A stretch of DNA of 64,000 nt. Origin: Actinomadura barringtoniae. GTDB taxonomy: Bacteria > Actinomycetota > Actinomycetes > Streptosporangiales > Streptosporangiaceae. The stretch is from the NCBI RefSeq assembly GCF_017573505.1, contig NZ_JAGEOJ010000023.1, positions 124,001-188,000 on the forward strand, given 5' to 3'. The notes below the pieces were generated by a model that worked only from the letters and a program-made list of their open reading frames with translations, made no database searches and was not told the DNA's origin. This document shows positions 41,939 through 50,529 of the stretch, piece after piece. The position numbers and the translations under genes were made by a program. The first letter of the stretch is position 1, and each line of letters opens with the position of its first letter.

Positions 41939-42592
41939 CTAATTGAGCAGCTCGGCGAGTTCGTCCTCGACATCCTGGCTGGCCACGAACATCAGCTCGT
42001 CGCCGGGCTCCAGGGTGTCGTCGGCGGACGGGACCAGGACGCGGCCCTCGCGCAGGATCGCCACCAGGGCGGTGTCGCGCGGCCAGGTGACCGAGCCGAC
42101 CCGTTCGCCGCCCAGGGGCGCGTCCTCGGGCAGGGTGAGCTCGACCAGGTTGGCCTCGCCCTGCCGGAACGTCATCAGCCGGACCAGGTCGCCGACGCTG
42201 ACGGCCTCCTCGACCAGGGCCGACAGCAGGCGCGGGGTGGAGACGGCGACGTCCACGCCCCACGACTCGTTGAACAGCCACTCGTTCTTCGGGTGGTTGA
42301 TGCGGGCGACCACGCGGGGAACGCCGTACTCGGTCTTGGCGAGCAGGGACACGACCAGGTTGACCTTGTCGTCGCCGGAGGAGGCGACCACGACCTGGCA
42401 GCGTTCGAGCGCCGCGTCGTCGAGCGAGGCGATCTCGCAGGCGTCGGCCAGCAGCCACTCGGCCCGCGGCACCATTTCCACCTTGATGGCCTTCGGGCTC
42501 TTGTCGATGAGCAGCACCTCGTGGCCGTTCTCCAGCAGCTCCTGCGCGATGGAGCGGCCGACGGCCCCGGCTCCGGCGATCGCGACCCGCAT
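41939..42592 (-). CDS. trkA: TrkA family potassium uptake regulator (second gene of pair)
   Basis: A 217-residue TrkA protein: RCK_N/Rossmann domain with MRVAIAGAGAVGRSIAQELL and the acidic LLIDKSP strand end, then an RCK_C domain (NLVELTLPEDAPLGGERVG). These proteins bind NAD(H)/nucleotides and gate K+ uptake channels or permeases from the cytosol. ATG 42592 shares a base with the stop of the upstream trkA (TGATG). The mycobacterial counterpart is ceoC. With no TrkH/TrkG in the window, the flanking KimA-like permease may be the controlled transporter (inference). Confidence 0.9.
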   Translation of the reverse strand: MRVAIAGAGAVGRSIAQELLENGHEVLLIDKSPKAIKVEMVPRAEWLLADACEIASLDDAALERCQVVVASSGDDKVNLVVSLLAKTEYGVPRVVARINHPKNEWLFNESWGVDVAVSTPRLLSALVEEAVSVGDLVRLMTFRQGEANLVELTLPEDAPLGGERVGSVTWPRDTALVAILREGRVLVPSADDTLEPGDELMFVASQDVEDELAELLN

Positions 42593-43257
42593 CAGTGATC
42601 CTCCTCGACCCGGTTGGCGACCGCGGTGTTGATGCGCTCGACATCGTCCGCGCGGGCCATGATGTGCACGATGTCGCCGTCCTGGATGACGCTGTCGGGC
42701 GCCGGCACCAGGGCCTCGCCCATCCGGGACAGGAACGCCACGCGGGTCCCTGCGGCCTCCTCCAGCGCGGCCACCTTCTGGCCGACCCAGATGTGGCCGG
42801 TGTCCAGCTCGGCCAGTACGACCTCGCCGGTCGGGTCGCGCCAGAGCGGCTCGGTGCCCTCGGGGAGCAGGCGGCGCAGGATCTGGTCGGCCGTCCAGCG
42901 GACGGTCGCCACCGTGGGGATGCCGAGCCGCTGGTAGACCTCGGCGCGGCGCGGGTCGTAGATGCGGGCCACCACGTTGTCCACGCCGAACGTCTCGCGC
43001 GCCACCCGGGCCGAGATGATGTTGGAGTTGTCGCCGCTGCTCACCGCCACGAAGGCGGAGGCCTGCTCGATCCCGGCCTCGGCGATCACGTCCCGGTCGA
43101 AGCCGAACCCGGTGATCCGCCTGCCCTTGAAGCCGCTGCGCAGGCGGCGGAAGGCCTCGGGGCTCTGGTCGATGATGGCCACCGAGTGGCCTTTGTCCTC
43201 AAGGATGTGGGCGAGCGTCGACCCGACGCGCCCGCATCCCATGATCACGATATGCAC
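42592..43257 (-). CDS. trkA: TrkA family potassium uptake regulator (first gene of pair)
   Basis: A 221-residue TrkA paralogue: HIVIMGCGRVGSTLAHIL forms the nucleotide-binding Rossmann motif, with VAIIDQSPEAF after it, and the RCK_C part reads GEVVLAELDTGHIWVGQKVAAL. It corresponds to ceoB. GTG 43257 (VHIVIMGCG) is chosen because homologous TrkA proteins begin at this strand; the open frame extends upstream without coding character. It is transcribed divergently from the KimA-like permease at 43.6 kb. Confidence 0.9.
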   Translation of the reverse strand: MHIVIMGCGRVGSTLAHILEDKGHSVAIIDQSPEAFRRLRSGFKGRRITGFGFDRDVIAEAGIEQASAFVAVSSGDNSNIISARVARETFGVDNVVARIYDPRRAEVYQRLGIPTVATVRWTADQILRRLLPEGTEPLWRDPTGEVVLAELDTGHIWVGQKVAALEEAAGTRVAFLSRMGEALVPAPDSVIQDGDIVHIMARADDVERINTAVANRVEEDH

Positions 43258-43417
43258 GACCCGATTCCTTCCCCGCGCCCGAGGATCCGTCAGTTCCGAA
43301 TGATCCTTACCGGGCTGCAAAACTACACATCCGCCCAGCCACTTACTACCCAGCCAGGCCCGACACCCCACTCCACGCCCATCCGAAGCCCCCGCAGAGC
43401 ACCACCCCAAGCCCCGG

Positions 43418-43499
43418 CCGTCCATCACCTCAGGCCTCGGCCGTCCATCACCTCAGGCCTCGGCCGTGCACCACCTCAGGCCTCGGCCGTGCACCACCC
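43418..43499. repeat. 23-bp tandem repeat between trkA and the permease gene
   Basis: Three and a half copies of a 23-bp unit (CCGTCCATCACCTCAGG followed by CCTCGG) at 43418-43440, 43441-43463, 43464-43486 and a partial copy to 43499. Copies 3 and 4 change TCCATCA to TGCACCA. The rest of the intergenic 43258-43611 holds the two divergent promoters and no gene I can support. Confidence 0.75.
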
Positions 43500-43572
43500 A
43501 CGCCCCCGGCGCACCACTTCGGGTCCCGGGCGTGGAGTGGTTCGGGGGACCGGCGCGCGGCGCGGCGGGCGC

Positions 43573-43604
43573 ATAAACGTGGCGTTAAGGCGAGAGGCTA
43601 GAGT
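43573..43604 (+). promoter_or_regulatory. Promoter of the third KimA-like gene with a GTTAAG half-site
   Basis: TAGAGT (43599-43604) is a plausible -10, only seven bases before GTG 43612, implying a leaderless mRNA. GTTAAG (43584-43589) and a degenerate ATAAAC (43573) 11 bp upstream overlap the -35 position, echoing the arrays at 3.8 and 33 kb. Confidence 0.45.
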
Positions 43605-43611
43605 CTCGTTC

Positions 43612-45657
43612 GTGTCAAAGGCACCCGACCTTGTAAAGCGGCTCATCCTAGGCCGCGCCCTGCGCAGCGCGCAGCAGAGCGAACAGCTCCTGCCCAAGCG
43701 GATCGCGCTCCCGATCTTCGCCAGTGACGCGCTCTCCTCGGTGGCCTACGCCCCCCAGGAGATCCTGCTCGCGCTGAGCGTCGCGGGGCTGGCGACCTAT
43801 CACTACACCCCCTGGGTCGCCGCGGCAGTGGTGGTGATCTTGCTCACCGTGGTCGCCTCGTACCGTCAGAACGTCCGGGCCTACCAGAGCGGCGGCGGCG
43901 ACTTCGAGGTCGCGACCGAGAACCTGGGCTCCAACTGGGGCGTGCTGGTCGCCAGCGCGCTGCTGGTCGACTACGTCATGACGGTCGCGGTCTCGGTGTC
44001 CTCCGGCGTGGAGAACCTCGGCTCGCTGCTGAAGTTCCTCCAGCCGTACGAGGTGCTGGTGGCGCTCCTCATCGTCGTCCTGCTCACCATCGCCAACCTG
44101 CGGGGACTGAAGGAGGCCGGGCTCGCCTTCGCCGTCCCGACCTATCTCTTCATGTTCGCCGTCATCGCCATGCTGCTGTGGGGCTTCGCCCGGATGGGGC
44201 TGGGGACCGACCTGAAGGCCGAGACCGCCCACTACGAGATCCGCGGCTCCGAGATGGGCGTCGGGGGCTTCGCGCTGGTGTTCCTGCTGCTGCGGGCGTT
44301 CTCCTCCGGATGTGCCGCGCTGACGGGTGTCGAGGCGATCAGCAACGGTGTCCCGGCGTTCAAGAAGCCCAAGGGCGAGAACGCCGCCAAGACCCTGCTG
44401 CTACTGGGCATCGTGGCGATGACCATGTTCGGCGGGGTCACCGCGCTGGCCTACATCACCGACGCCAAGTTCGCCGAGCCCGACCTCGGCAGCCACATGT
44501 TCAACACCAGCGGCAAGGAGGTCACCGACGCCGACACGGTGATCGCGCAGGTGGCGCACGCCGTTTTCAGTAACTTCACCCCCGGGTTCGTGCTGGTCAC
44601 CACGATGACCGCGCTGATCCTGTTCCTGGCCGCCAACACCGCGTTCAACGGCTTCCCGGTGCTCGGCTCGGTGCTCGCCCAGAACCGCTACCTGCCCCGC
44701 CAGCTGCACACCCGCGGCGACCGGCTGGCCTTCAGCAACGGGATCATCATCCTGGCCGCGATGGCCGGGCTGCTGATCTACGCCTACGACGCCAACGTCA
44801 GCAAGCTGATCCCGCTCTACACCGTCGGCGTGTTCGTCTCGTTCACCGTCAGCCAGATCGGCATGGTCCGGCACTGGAACCGGCTGCTGGCGACCGAGGA
44901 GGACCCGGCGCAGCGGCGGCGGATGAAGACCTCCCGGGGCATCAACGCGTTCGGCGCCACACTGACCGGGATCGTGCTGGTCGTCGTGCTGATCACCAAG
45001 TTCGCGCTGGGCGCCTGGATCGTCTGCCTGGCGATGCCGGTCCTGTTCGTGCTGATGCGCGGCATCCGGCGGCACTACGACCGGGTCAGCGAGGAGCTGG
45101 TGCCCTCCGGCGAGGACGTGGCGCTGCCCGCCCGCAACCACGGCATCGTGCTCGTCTCCAAGATCCACAAGCCGACCCTGCGGGCCCTCGCGTACGCCCG
45201 CGCCACCCGGCCGTCCACGCTGGAGGCCGTCACCGTCGCGGTCGACGCCCAGGAGTCCCAGCGCCTCCAGGAGGAGTGGGACGCCCTCGACGTCCCCGTG
45301 CCGCTCAAGATCCTCGACTCCCCGTACCGCGAGATCACCCGCCCGGTGCTGGAGTACGTCAAGAGCCTGCGCCGCAAGAGCCCGCGCGACGTGGTGACGG
45401 TCTTCATCCCCGAGTACGTGGTCGGCCACTGGTGGGAGCACCTGCTGCACAACCAGAGCGCCCTGCGCCTGAAGGGCCGCTTGCTCTTCCAGCCCGGGGT
45501 CATGGTCACCAGCGTCGCCTGGCAGCTCCACTCCTCCGACCGCCTGAAGGGCCGCGTCGAGCCGCCCGGCCCCGGCGCGTCCCGCCGCCCGCCCCGCCTG
45601 ACCCCCGATCAGGACGGGGTGCGCGCTGGTGGCGGTATCGTTTCGGAACGTGACTGA
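43612..45657 (+). CDS. KimA-like APC-superfamily K+ permease (third of three; Rv2690c-like)
   Basis: A 681-residue permease with LILGRALRSAQQSEQ, FASDALSSVAYAPQEILLALS, GGGDFEVATENLG, ALTGVEAISNGVPAFKKP and AANTAFNGFPVLG. About 12 helices are followed by a cytosolic domain (GIVLVSKIHKPTLRALAYARA; HNQSALRLKGRLLF) strongly similar to the second copy. In mycobacteria the homologue lies between trkA (ceoB) and the TRAM methyltransferase, as here. GTG 43612 has no ribosome site and probably heads a leaderless message. The GGGAY segment of the other two copies is GGGDF here. Confidence 0.87.
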   Translation: MSKAPDLVKRLILGRALRSAQQSEQLLPKRIALPIFASDALSSVAYAPQEILLALSVAGLATYHYTPWVAAAVVVILLTVVASYRQNVRAYQSGGGDFEVATENLGSNWGVLVASALLVDYVMTVAVSVSSGVENLGSLLKFLQPYEVLVALLIVVLLTIANLRGLKEAGLAFAVPTYLFMFAVIAMLLWGFARMGLGTDLKAETAHYEIRGSEMGVGGFALVFLLLRAFSSGCAALTGVEAISNGVPAFKKPKGENAAKTLLLLGIVAMTMFGGVTALAYITDAKFAEPDLGSHMFNTSGKEVTDADTVIAQVAHAVFSNFTPGFVLVTTMTALILFLAANTAFNGFPVLGSVLAQNRYLPRQLHTRGDRLAFSNGIIILAAMAGLLIYAYDANVSKLIPLYTVGVFVSFTVSQIGMVRHWNRLLATEEDPAQRRRMKTSRGINAFGATLTGIVLVVVLITKFALGAWIVCLAMPVLFVLMRGIRRHYDRVSEELVPSGEDVALPARNHGIVLVSKIHKPTLRALAYARATRPSTLEAVTVAVDAQESQRLQEEWDALDVPVPLKILDSPYREITRPVLEYVKSLRRKSPRDVVTVFIPEYVVGHWWEHLLHNQSALRLKGRLLFQPGVMVTSVAWQLHSSDRLKGRVEPPGPGASRRPPRLTPDQDGVRAGGGIVSERD

Positions 45658-47239
45658 TCTCGGACCCGACGACCTGCCCGAACCCGCGGAACAGGAGCCC
45701 GGCGCCCCCCAAGGGCAGGAAACCGGCGCTCCTCAGGCCCGGCAGACCGGCGCCTCTGCGGAGCGGGAGGCCGGCGCCTCTCAAGAGGCTGAGGCCACTG
45801 CCTCTCAGGGGCAGGAGGCCGGTGCTTCTCAGCTGCCCGAGGCGGGAGCCGCTCAGGAGCGGGCGACCGGCGCCTCTGCGGAACGCGGTCCCGGTGACCT
45901 CCCGGAGCCCGAGGTGGGCGACCTTGTGGAGCTGGAGGTCGGCAACGTCGCCAACGGCGGCTTCTGCGTGGCCCGGCACCAGGGCCGCGTGGTGTTCGTC
46001 CGGCACACGCTGCCCGGCGAACGGGTCCGGGCGGAGATCACCGACCGCACGAAGAACTTCCTGCGCGCCGACGCCGTGGAGATCATCGAGGCCTCCGAGG
46101 ACCGCGTCGTGCCGCCCTGCCCGTTCTCCGGCCCGGGCCGCTGCGGCGGCTGCGACTGGCAGCACGCCTCGCTCGCGGCCCAGCGCCGCCTGAAGGCCGC
46201 GGTGATCGCCGAGCAGCTCGAACGCGTCGCCGGCATCACCCGCACGGTCACGGTCGAGGAGGTGCCCTACCCGGTCGAGGCCGAGTTCGTCCCGGGCCCC
46301 GGCCTCGGCTGGCGCACCCGCGTGCAGTTCGCCGTCCAGGACGGGTCGGTCGGCCTGCGCAAGCACCGTTCGCACACCATCGAGCCCATCGACGAGTGCC
46401 TGATCGCCCACCCGGGCGTCGAGGAGATGGGCATCGAAACGAGCCGCTGGCCCGGCGCGTCCTCCGTCGAGGGCATCGTCTCCAACGCCACCGGCGACCG
46501 CCTGGTCGTCGTCCGCGAACGCGGCAAGCGCCGCGCCCGCGTGCCCCGCCTGCCCGTCCCGGTCCGCCTGATCCGCGGCAAGCCCGAGCCCGGCAGCTCC
46601 CTCCCGTACGTGCGGGAAGAGGTTTCGGGCCGCATGTTCCAGGTGAGCGGCAGCGGCTTCTGGCAGGTTCACCCGGGTGCCGCCCAGCTGCTCTCGGACG
46701 CGGTCCTCGAGGCGCTGGAGCCCAAGCCCGGCGACATCGCCCTCGACCTCTACTGCGGCGTGGGACTCTTCGCCGCGGGCCTGGGCGAACGAGTCGGCCG
46801 CGACGGTCTCGTCGTCGGCGTGGAGTCCGACGGCCAGGCCGTCCGTGACGCCAAGTTCAACCTCAAGGACCTCAAGAACGTCGCCATCGAACGCGGCCAG
46901 GTCGAGGAGGTCATCGCCGACCTGGAGTTCGGCAAGGCCGACGGTTCCGACCGTTCCCAGACCAAGCGCGGCGGCGGCCACCACCGCGGCACCCGCGTCC
47001 GCGGCGCCGACATCGTCGTCTTGGACCCGCCCCGTTCCGGCGCCGGCAAGGACGTCGTCGACCAGATCGCCCGGCTGGCAGGCCGCAAGATCGCCTACGT
47101 CTCCTGCGACCCCGCCACCCTGGCCCGCGACCTCGGCTACTTCAGCGAACGAGGCTGGACCCTGGAGTCCCTGCGGGGCTTCGACGCCTTCCCGATGACC
47201 CAGCACGTGGAGGTCCTCGCGACCCTGGTCAAGGGCTAG
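45650..47239 (+). CDS. TRAM-domain class I SAM-dependent RNA methyltransferase (RlmD/TrmA type)
   Basis: A 529-residue uracil-C5 RNA methyltransferase. A TRAM domain lies at about 85-140 (VELEVGNVANGGFCVARHQGRVVFVRHTLPGERV by parts), followed by cysteines CPF...CGGCDWQH for an Fe-S cluster, the SAM motif LDLYCGVGLFAAGLG, VLDPPRSGAG, and catalytic C486 in SCDPATLARD. The first 75 residues are a degenerate repeat of about 10-11 residues rich in GA-S/P-Q/E, absent from typical family members. GTG 45650 overlaps the permease stop by eight bases; GTG 45629 is possible. The target RNA is not determined. Confidence 0.9.
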   Translation: MTDLGPDDLPEPAEQEPGAPQGQETGAPQARQTGASAEREAGASQEAEATASQGQEAGASQLPEAGAAQERATGASAERGPGDLPEPEVGDLVELEVGNVANGGFCVARHQGRVVFVRHTLPGERVRAEITDRTKNFLRADAVEIIEASEDRVVPPCPFSGPGRCGGCDWQHASLAAQRRLKAAVIAEQLERVAGITRTVTVEEVPYPVEAEFVPGPGLGWRTRVQFAVQDGSVGLRKHRSHTIEPIDECLIAHPGVEEMGIETSRWPGASSVEGIVSNATGDRLVVVRERGKRRARVPRLPVPVRLIRGKPEPGSSLPYVREEVSGRMFQVSGSGFWQVHPGAAQLLSDAVLEALEPKPGDIALDLYCGVGLFAAGLGERVGRDGLVVGVESDGQAVRDAKFNLKDLKNVAIERGQVEEVIADLEFGKADGSDRSQTKRGGGHHRGTRVRGADIVVLDPPRSGAGKDVVDQIARLAGRKIAYVSCDPATLARDLGYFSERGWTLESLRGFDAFPMTQHVEVLATLVKG

Positions 47240-47293
47240 ATCCGCTTCCGGCCAGCCGCTTGATCGGCCACGCGTCCCGTTCAGACTCGGGAC

Positions 47294-47689
47294 ATGGCGG
47301 ACAATCCGGAAATAGCGATCGAGTACCTGCGGCGCCTGGACACCGGCGGCGACCTCTTCGAGCTCTTCACCGACGACGCGGTGGTCTTCCTGCCCAAATG
47401 GGGCGTGGCCACCGGCCTCGAAGAGGTCCGCCGCATGTTCGCGGACGTGGGCAGCGGCCTGGCCGGCATCAAGCACGACCTGGACGGCCTCAACATCATC
47501 ACCCAAGGCGACACCGTCGTCCTGGAAGGCACCTCCGCAGGCTCCCTCCCCGACGGCGGCACCTGGGACAACAGCCGCTGGTGCGACGTCTTCGAGTTCA
47601 CCGACGGCCGCATCCACCGCCTCCACATCTACATGGACCCCGACTACTGCGAACGCGACACCGCCCGCTACCCCTGGCACACCTCCTAA
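47294..47689 (+). CDS. SnoaL/NTF2-like protein
   Basis: A 131-residue NTF2-like fold protein: a helix IAIEYLRRLDTGGDLFELFTDD, then FLPKWGVATGLEEVRRMF, VVLEGTSAGSL and a final strand CDVFEFTDGRIHRLHIYMDPDY. Members range from isomerases to binding proteins; no catalytic set is diagnostic. It is 55 bases after the methyltransferase gene. ATG 47294 has the only good fit to the fold start. Function unknown. Confidence 0.75.
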   Translation: MADNPEIAIEYLRRLDTGGDLFELFTDDAVVFLPKWGVATGLEEVRRMFADVGSGLAGIKHDLDGLNIITQGDTVVLEGTSAGSLPDGGTWDNSRWCDVFEFTDGRIHRLHIYMDPDYCERDTARYPWHTS

Positions 47690-47723
47690 CCAGCAGCCGC
47701 GCAAGCCAACAACCCCGCGGCCA

Positions 47724-48330
47724 GCGACCGTGCGCGTCAGCGATGGTGCGGGCCAGCGATGGTGCGGGCCAGCGACCGTGCGCGTCAGCGATGGTGCGGG
47801 CCAGCGATGGTGCGGGCCAGCGACCGTGCGCGTCAGCGATGGTGCGGGCCAGCGATGGTGCGGGCCAGCGGCCATGCGGGCCAGCGATGGTGCGGGCCAG
47901 CGGCCATGCGCGTCAGCGATGGTGCGGGCCAGCGGCCATGCGGGCCAGCGATGGTGCGGGCCAGCGACCGTGCGCGTCAGCGATGGTGCGGGCCAGCGAC
48001 CACGCGCGTCAGGGACCATGCGGGCCAGCGATGGTGCGGGCCAGCGGCCATGCGGGCCAGCGATGGTGCGGGCCAGCGGCCATGCGGGCCAGCGATGGTG
48101 CGGGCCAGCGGCCATGCGCGTCAGCGATGGTGCGGGCCAGCGGCCATGCGGGCCAGCGATGGTGCGGGCCAGCGACCGTGCGCGTCAGCGATGGTGCGGG
48201 CCAGCGACCACGCGCGTCAGGGACCATGCGGGCCAGGGACCGTGCGCGTGCGGGCAGGGACCGTGCGCGCCAGCGAAGGTGCGGGCCAGCGACCTGTGCG
48301 CCAGCGACCGTGCGGGCCGGGATCTGCGCG
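47724..48330. repeat. 16-bp tandem repeat array
   Basis: From 47724 to 48251 there are 33 consecutive 16-bp units without any insertion or deletion. The main types are GCGATGGTGCGGGCCA, GCGACCGTGCGCGTCA and GCGGCCATGCGGGCCA, plus rarer GCGACCACGCGCGTCA and GGGACCATGCGGGCCA. Units then decay with indels to about 48330, with traces to about 48460. As 16 is not a multiple of 3, all frames stay open, creating false ORFs on both strands. It fills the convergent gap between the NTF2-like gene and the GH16 gene. 48331-48580 holds no supportable gene. Confidence 0.92.
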
Positions 48331-48580
48331 CTAGGGACCAGTGCGCCGGGGGCGATGCGGGCGAGGAACGTATGGCCAACGGGGGCGTGGGTCGGATCAT
48401 GCGGGGCAGGCGAACATGCGCGCTAGCTCACTATGCGGGTCAGCGACCAGGTGGGCGGGCGTGGTGCGCGGCGGCACGTGGGGGTGGCTCACCGACTATG
48501 GCTGGACCGAGGCTGGTCAGGCCTCTCACCAGACCCTCGTTGACGCTGCGCGGGTGGGGGCGTTCTTTCCTGCAGCAGGA

Positions 48581-48617
48581 CCGCGCGGCTGGGCCAGAAG
48601 ATGGGCCAGCCGCGCGG
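48581..48617 (-). terminator. Terminator of the GH16 gene
   Basis: CCGCGCGGCTGG (48581-48592) and CCAGCCGCGCGG (48606-48617) form a perfect 12-bp stem with a 13-base loop, just beyond the stop of the GH16 gene. Confidence 0.7.
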
Positions 48618-48632
48618 GCCGTGCGTTGGGGG

Positions 48633-49880
48633 TTAGGAGGGCAGGTTCCAGTGCTGGTTGGCGCTTCCGGCGCAGGCCCAGATCTGCAACGGTGTGCCGT
48701 CGGCTGAGCTTGGGCCGGTCGCGTCCAGACACTTGCCGGACTGCGGGTTGACGAGTTGGCCGCCGGAGTAGGTCCATTTCTGGGCGCCGGTGCCGTTGCA
48801 GGTCCACAGTTGGACCTTCGTTCCGTTGGCCGTACCGCCGCTGGCGACATCGAGGCACTTGTTGAGGGCGCTCAGGGTGCCGTTGGTGTTGACCGTCCAG
48901 CGCTGGGCGCCGGTGCCGTTGCACGTCCAGAGCTGCACCTGGGTCCCGTCGGCGGTGTTGGAACCTGAGACGTCCACGCACTTGCCGCCGTAGCCGGTGA
49001 TCTGGCCGGTCGGGGTGCCACTGCTGGACGCCGCGTTCACGTGCACGTAGTCGACCAGCATCTGCTGCGGGAACGACGTGCTGCCGTCGGGGGAGCCGGG
49101 CCAGTTACCGCCCACCGCGACGTTCAGGATGATGAAGAACGGGTGGTCGAACACCCACTGGTTGCCGTTGGTGTCGGCCGGTGTGTGGCGCTCGTAGACG
49201 TTGCCGTCGAGCGACCACGAGATCCCGCTCGGGTCCCAGTCGATGGCGAACGTGTGGAACGCGTCGGCGAGAGCGGCGCCGCCGGGCAAGGTGGTGGTGC
49301 CGGTGAGGGGATTGCCGCCCGAGTACCCGGGACCGTGCAGGCTTCCGTGGTTGGTACCCGGCTCGCGGCCGATGTTCTCCATGATGTCGATCTCGCCGCT
49401 CTGCGGCCAGCCGACGCTGCCTATGTTGCTACCGAGCATCCAGAACGCCGGCCAGATGCCCTGCCCGCGCGGAATCTTGATGCGGGCCTCGACGTGGCCG
49501 TACTGCTGGGTGAACTTGCCTGCGGTCAGGAGACGAGCCGACGTGTACTGGCACGATCCGTACCAGCAGCTGTAGCCGCCGGGGTTCTCCTTGCGGGCGG
49601 TGATGACGAGGTTCCCGGCACCGTCCATCGCCGAGTTGGACCTGCTGTTGGTGTAGTACTCGAGCTCGTTGTTGCCCCAGCCGCTGCCACCGGTGTCGTA
49701 CCCCCAGTGAGAGCTGTCAGGAGCGGACCCGGCCGGCCCGTTGAAGTCGTCGTTCCAGACAACGGGCCCAGGCGCAGCGGCGCTAGCCGGACCGGACACG
49801 CCGAACAGGGTGAGGGGAACTGCGAGGGCGAGAGCGGCCGCGGCTGTGAAGAACCGGCGGCATGTGAGGCGGAGGGCCAT
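48633..49880 (-). CDS. Secreted GH16 beta-glucanase with ricin-type lectin domain
   Basis: A 415-residue secreted glycoside hydrolase. Residues 1-38 form a signal peptide (RRFF, hydrophobic AAAALALAVPLTLFG, cleavage near ASA-AAP). The GH16 domain spans about 40-280 with the catalytic motif EIDIME (E163, D165, E168), typical of laminarinase/endo-beta-1,3-glucanases. After a short linker there is a C-terminal ricin B/CBM13 domain with three CxDV...QLWxCNGTGAQxW repeats. The likely role is degrading fungal or plant beta-glucan. ATG 49880 is chosen. A promoter is visible at 49987-50015. Confidence 0.93.
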   Translation of the reverse strand: MALRLTCRRFFTAAAALALAVPLTLFGVSGPASAAAPGPVVWNDDFNGPAGSAPDSSHWGYDTGGSGWGNNELEYYTNSRSNSAMDGAGNLVITARKENPGGYSCWYGSCQYTSARLLTAGKFTQQYGHVEARIKIPRGQGIWPAFWMLGSNIGSVGWPQSGEIDIMENIGREPGTNHGSLHGPGYSGGNPLTGTTTLPGGAALADAFHTFAIDWDPSGISWSLDGNVYERHTPADTNGNQWVFDHPFFIILNVAVGGNWPGSPDGSTSFPQQMLVDYVHVNAASSSGTPTGQITGYGGKCVDVSGSNTADGTQVQLWTCNGTGAQRWTVNTNGTLSALNKCLDVASGGTANGTKVQLWTCNGTGAQKWTYSGGQLVNPQSGKCLDATGPSSADGTPLQIWACAGSANQHWNLPS

Positions 49881-49986
49881 CGAAGTGGCTACCTTCCTCC
49901 GTCCGCGCCCAGCCAAGCGAGCGGGAGCGGGACGGCTCGAGGCGGTGGCGGGCCGCCCCCACGGGACTCGCCTAACGGTCGCCCGG

Positions 49987-50015
49987 AGCGTAAGACGAGA
50001 TAATTCACGCGTCAA
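49987..50015 (-). promoter_or_regulatory. Promoter of the GH16 gene
   Basis: On the minus strand, TTGACG (50015-50010) and TACGCT (49992-49987) are separated by exactly 17 bp, a good primary-sigma promoter about 105 bp before the ATG. The region is locally AT-rich (AATATAAG, TAATTC), unlike its surroundings. Confidence 0.6.
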
Positions 50016-50462
50016 TATAAGACCTGAAAAAAGCTCTCTGACGTCCCCCAACGCCACCCGGCCACCGCTCGCGACGCCGCTGACCGCCCGCTGGTCATCG
50101 CGGACGAGCACCAGACGTCGAACAGGCGACGCCGACCGCCCGTCGCTGGGATTGGACATCGGGTCGATGGGGGCATCGATGGCCGGACATCGGGGCACCG
50201 AGCGCCTGAGGTCATGGGGAGCCATGGATCGAACGTCGGTGGCCGGGCGCCGCGCGCCTGACGTGGTGCGGCCGGGCCGGGCCGCGCTCTGGGCCGGGCC
50301 GAGCCGCGCGCTGGGCGTCGGCGTTGAGTTGGAGTGCTCGGCACCAGGCGTCTCGATCATTGGCGGACCGGGTGTCGGGCGGCTGATGTTGTGGGGCGCT
50401 GGGCTAGAGGCCGAATGCGCTGAACGGTGCCGGGGGCCGGGGGAGGGGTCCCCGGCGGGAGT
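50016..50462. other. Intergenic stretch without a supportable gene
   Basis: About 450 bases upstream of the GH16 promoter. Open frames exist on both strands but lack consistent third-position bias and recognisable domains. G+C-rich hairpin runs (GGCCGGGCCGGGCCGCGC) occur near 50270. It may contain decayed coding sequence; I see no function. Confidence 0.5.
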
Positions 50463-50494
50463 CGGTGCCGGGGGCGCTGCGGCCCCCGGCACCG
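50463..50494 (-). terminator. Terminator of the small coiled-coil gene
   Basis: CGGTGCCGGGGGC (50463-50475) and GCCCCCGGCACCG (50482-50494): perfect 13-bp stem, six-base loop, 36 bases beyond the stop of the 50530 gene. Confidence 0.75.
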
Positions 50495-50529
50495 ATCGTG
50501 CGGCCGTTGTGCGGATGAATGCAGTCTGC

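Noticed and set aside
47724..48330. CRISPR array
   Set aside because: Units are contiguous 16-mers without spacers, and no cas genes are present.
47260..48426. Long frames through the 16-bp repeats on both strands
   Set aside because: The repeat lacks stops in all frames; proteins such as repeated MVRASDRARQRWCGPA are a by-product of the 16-bp period.
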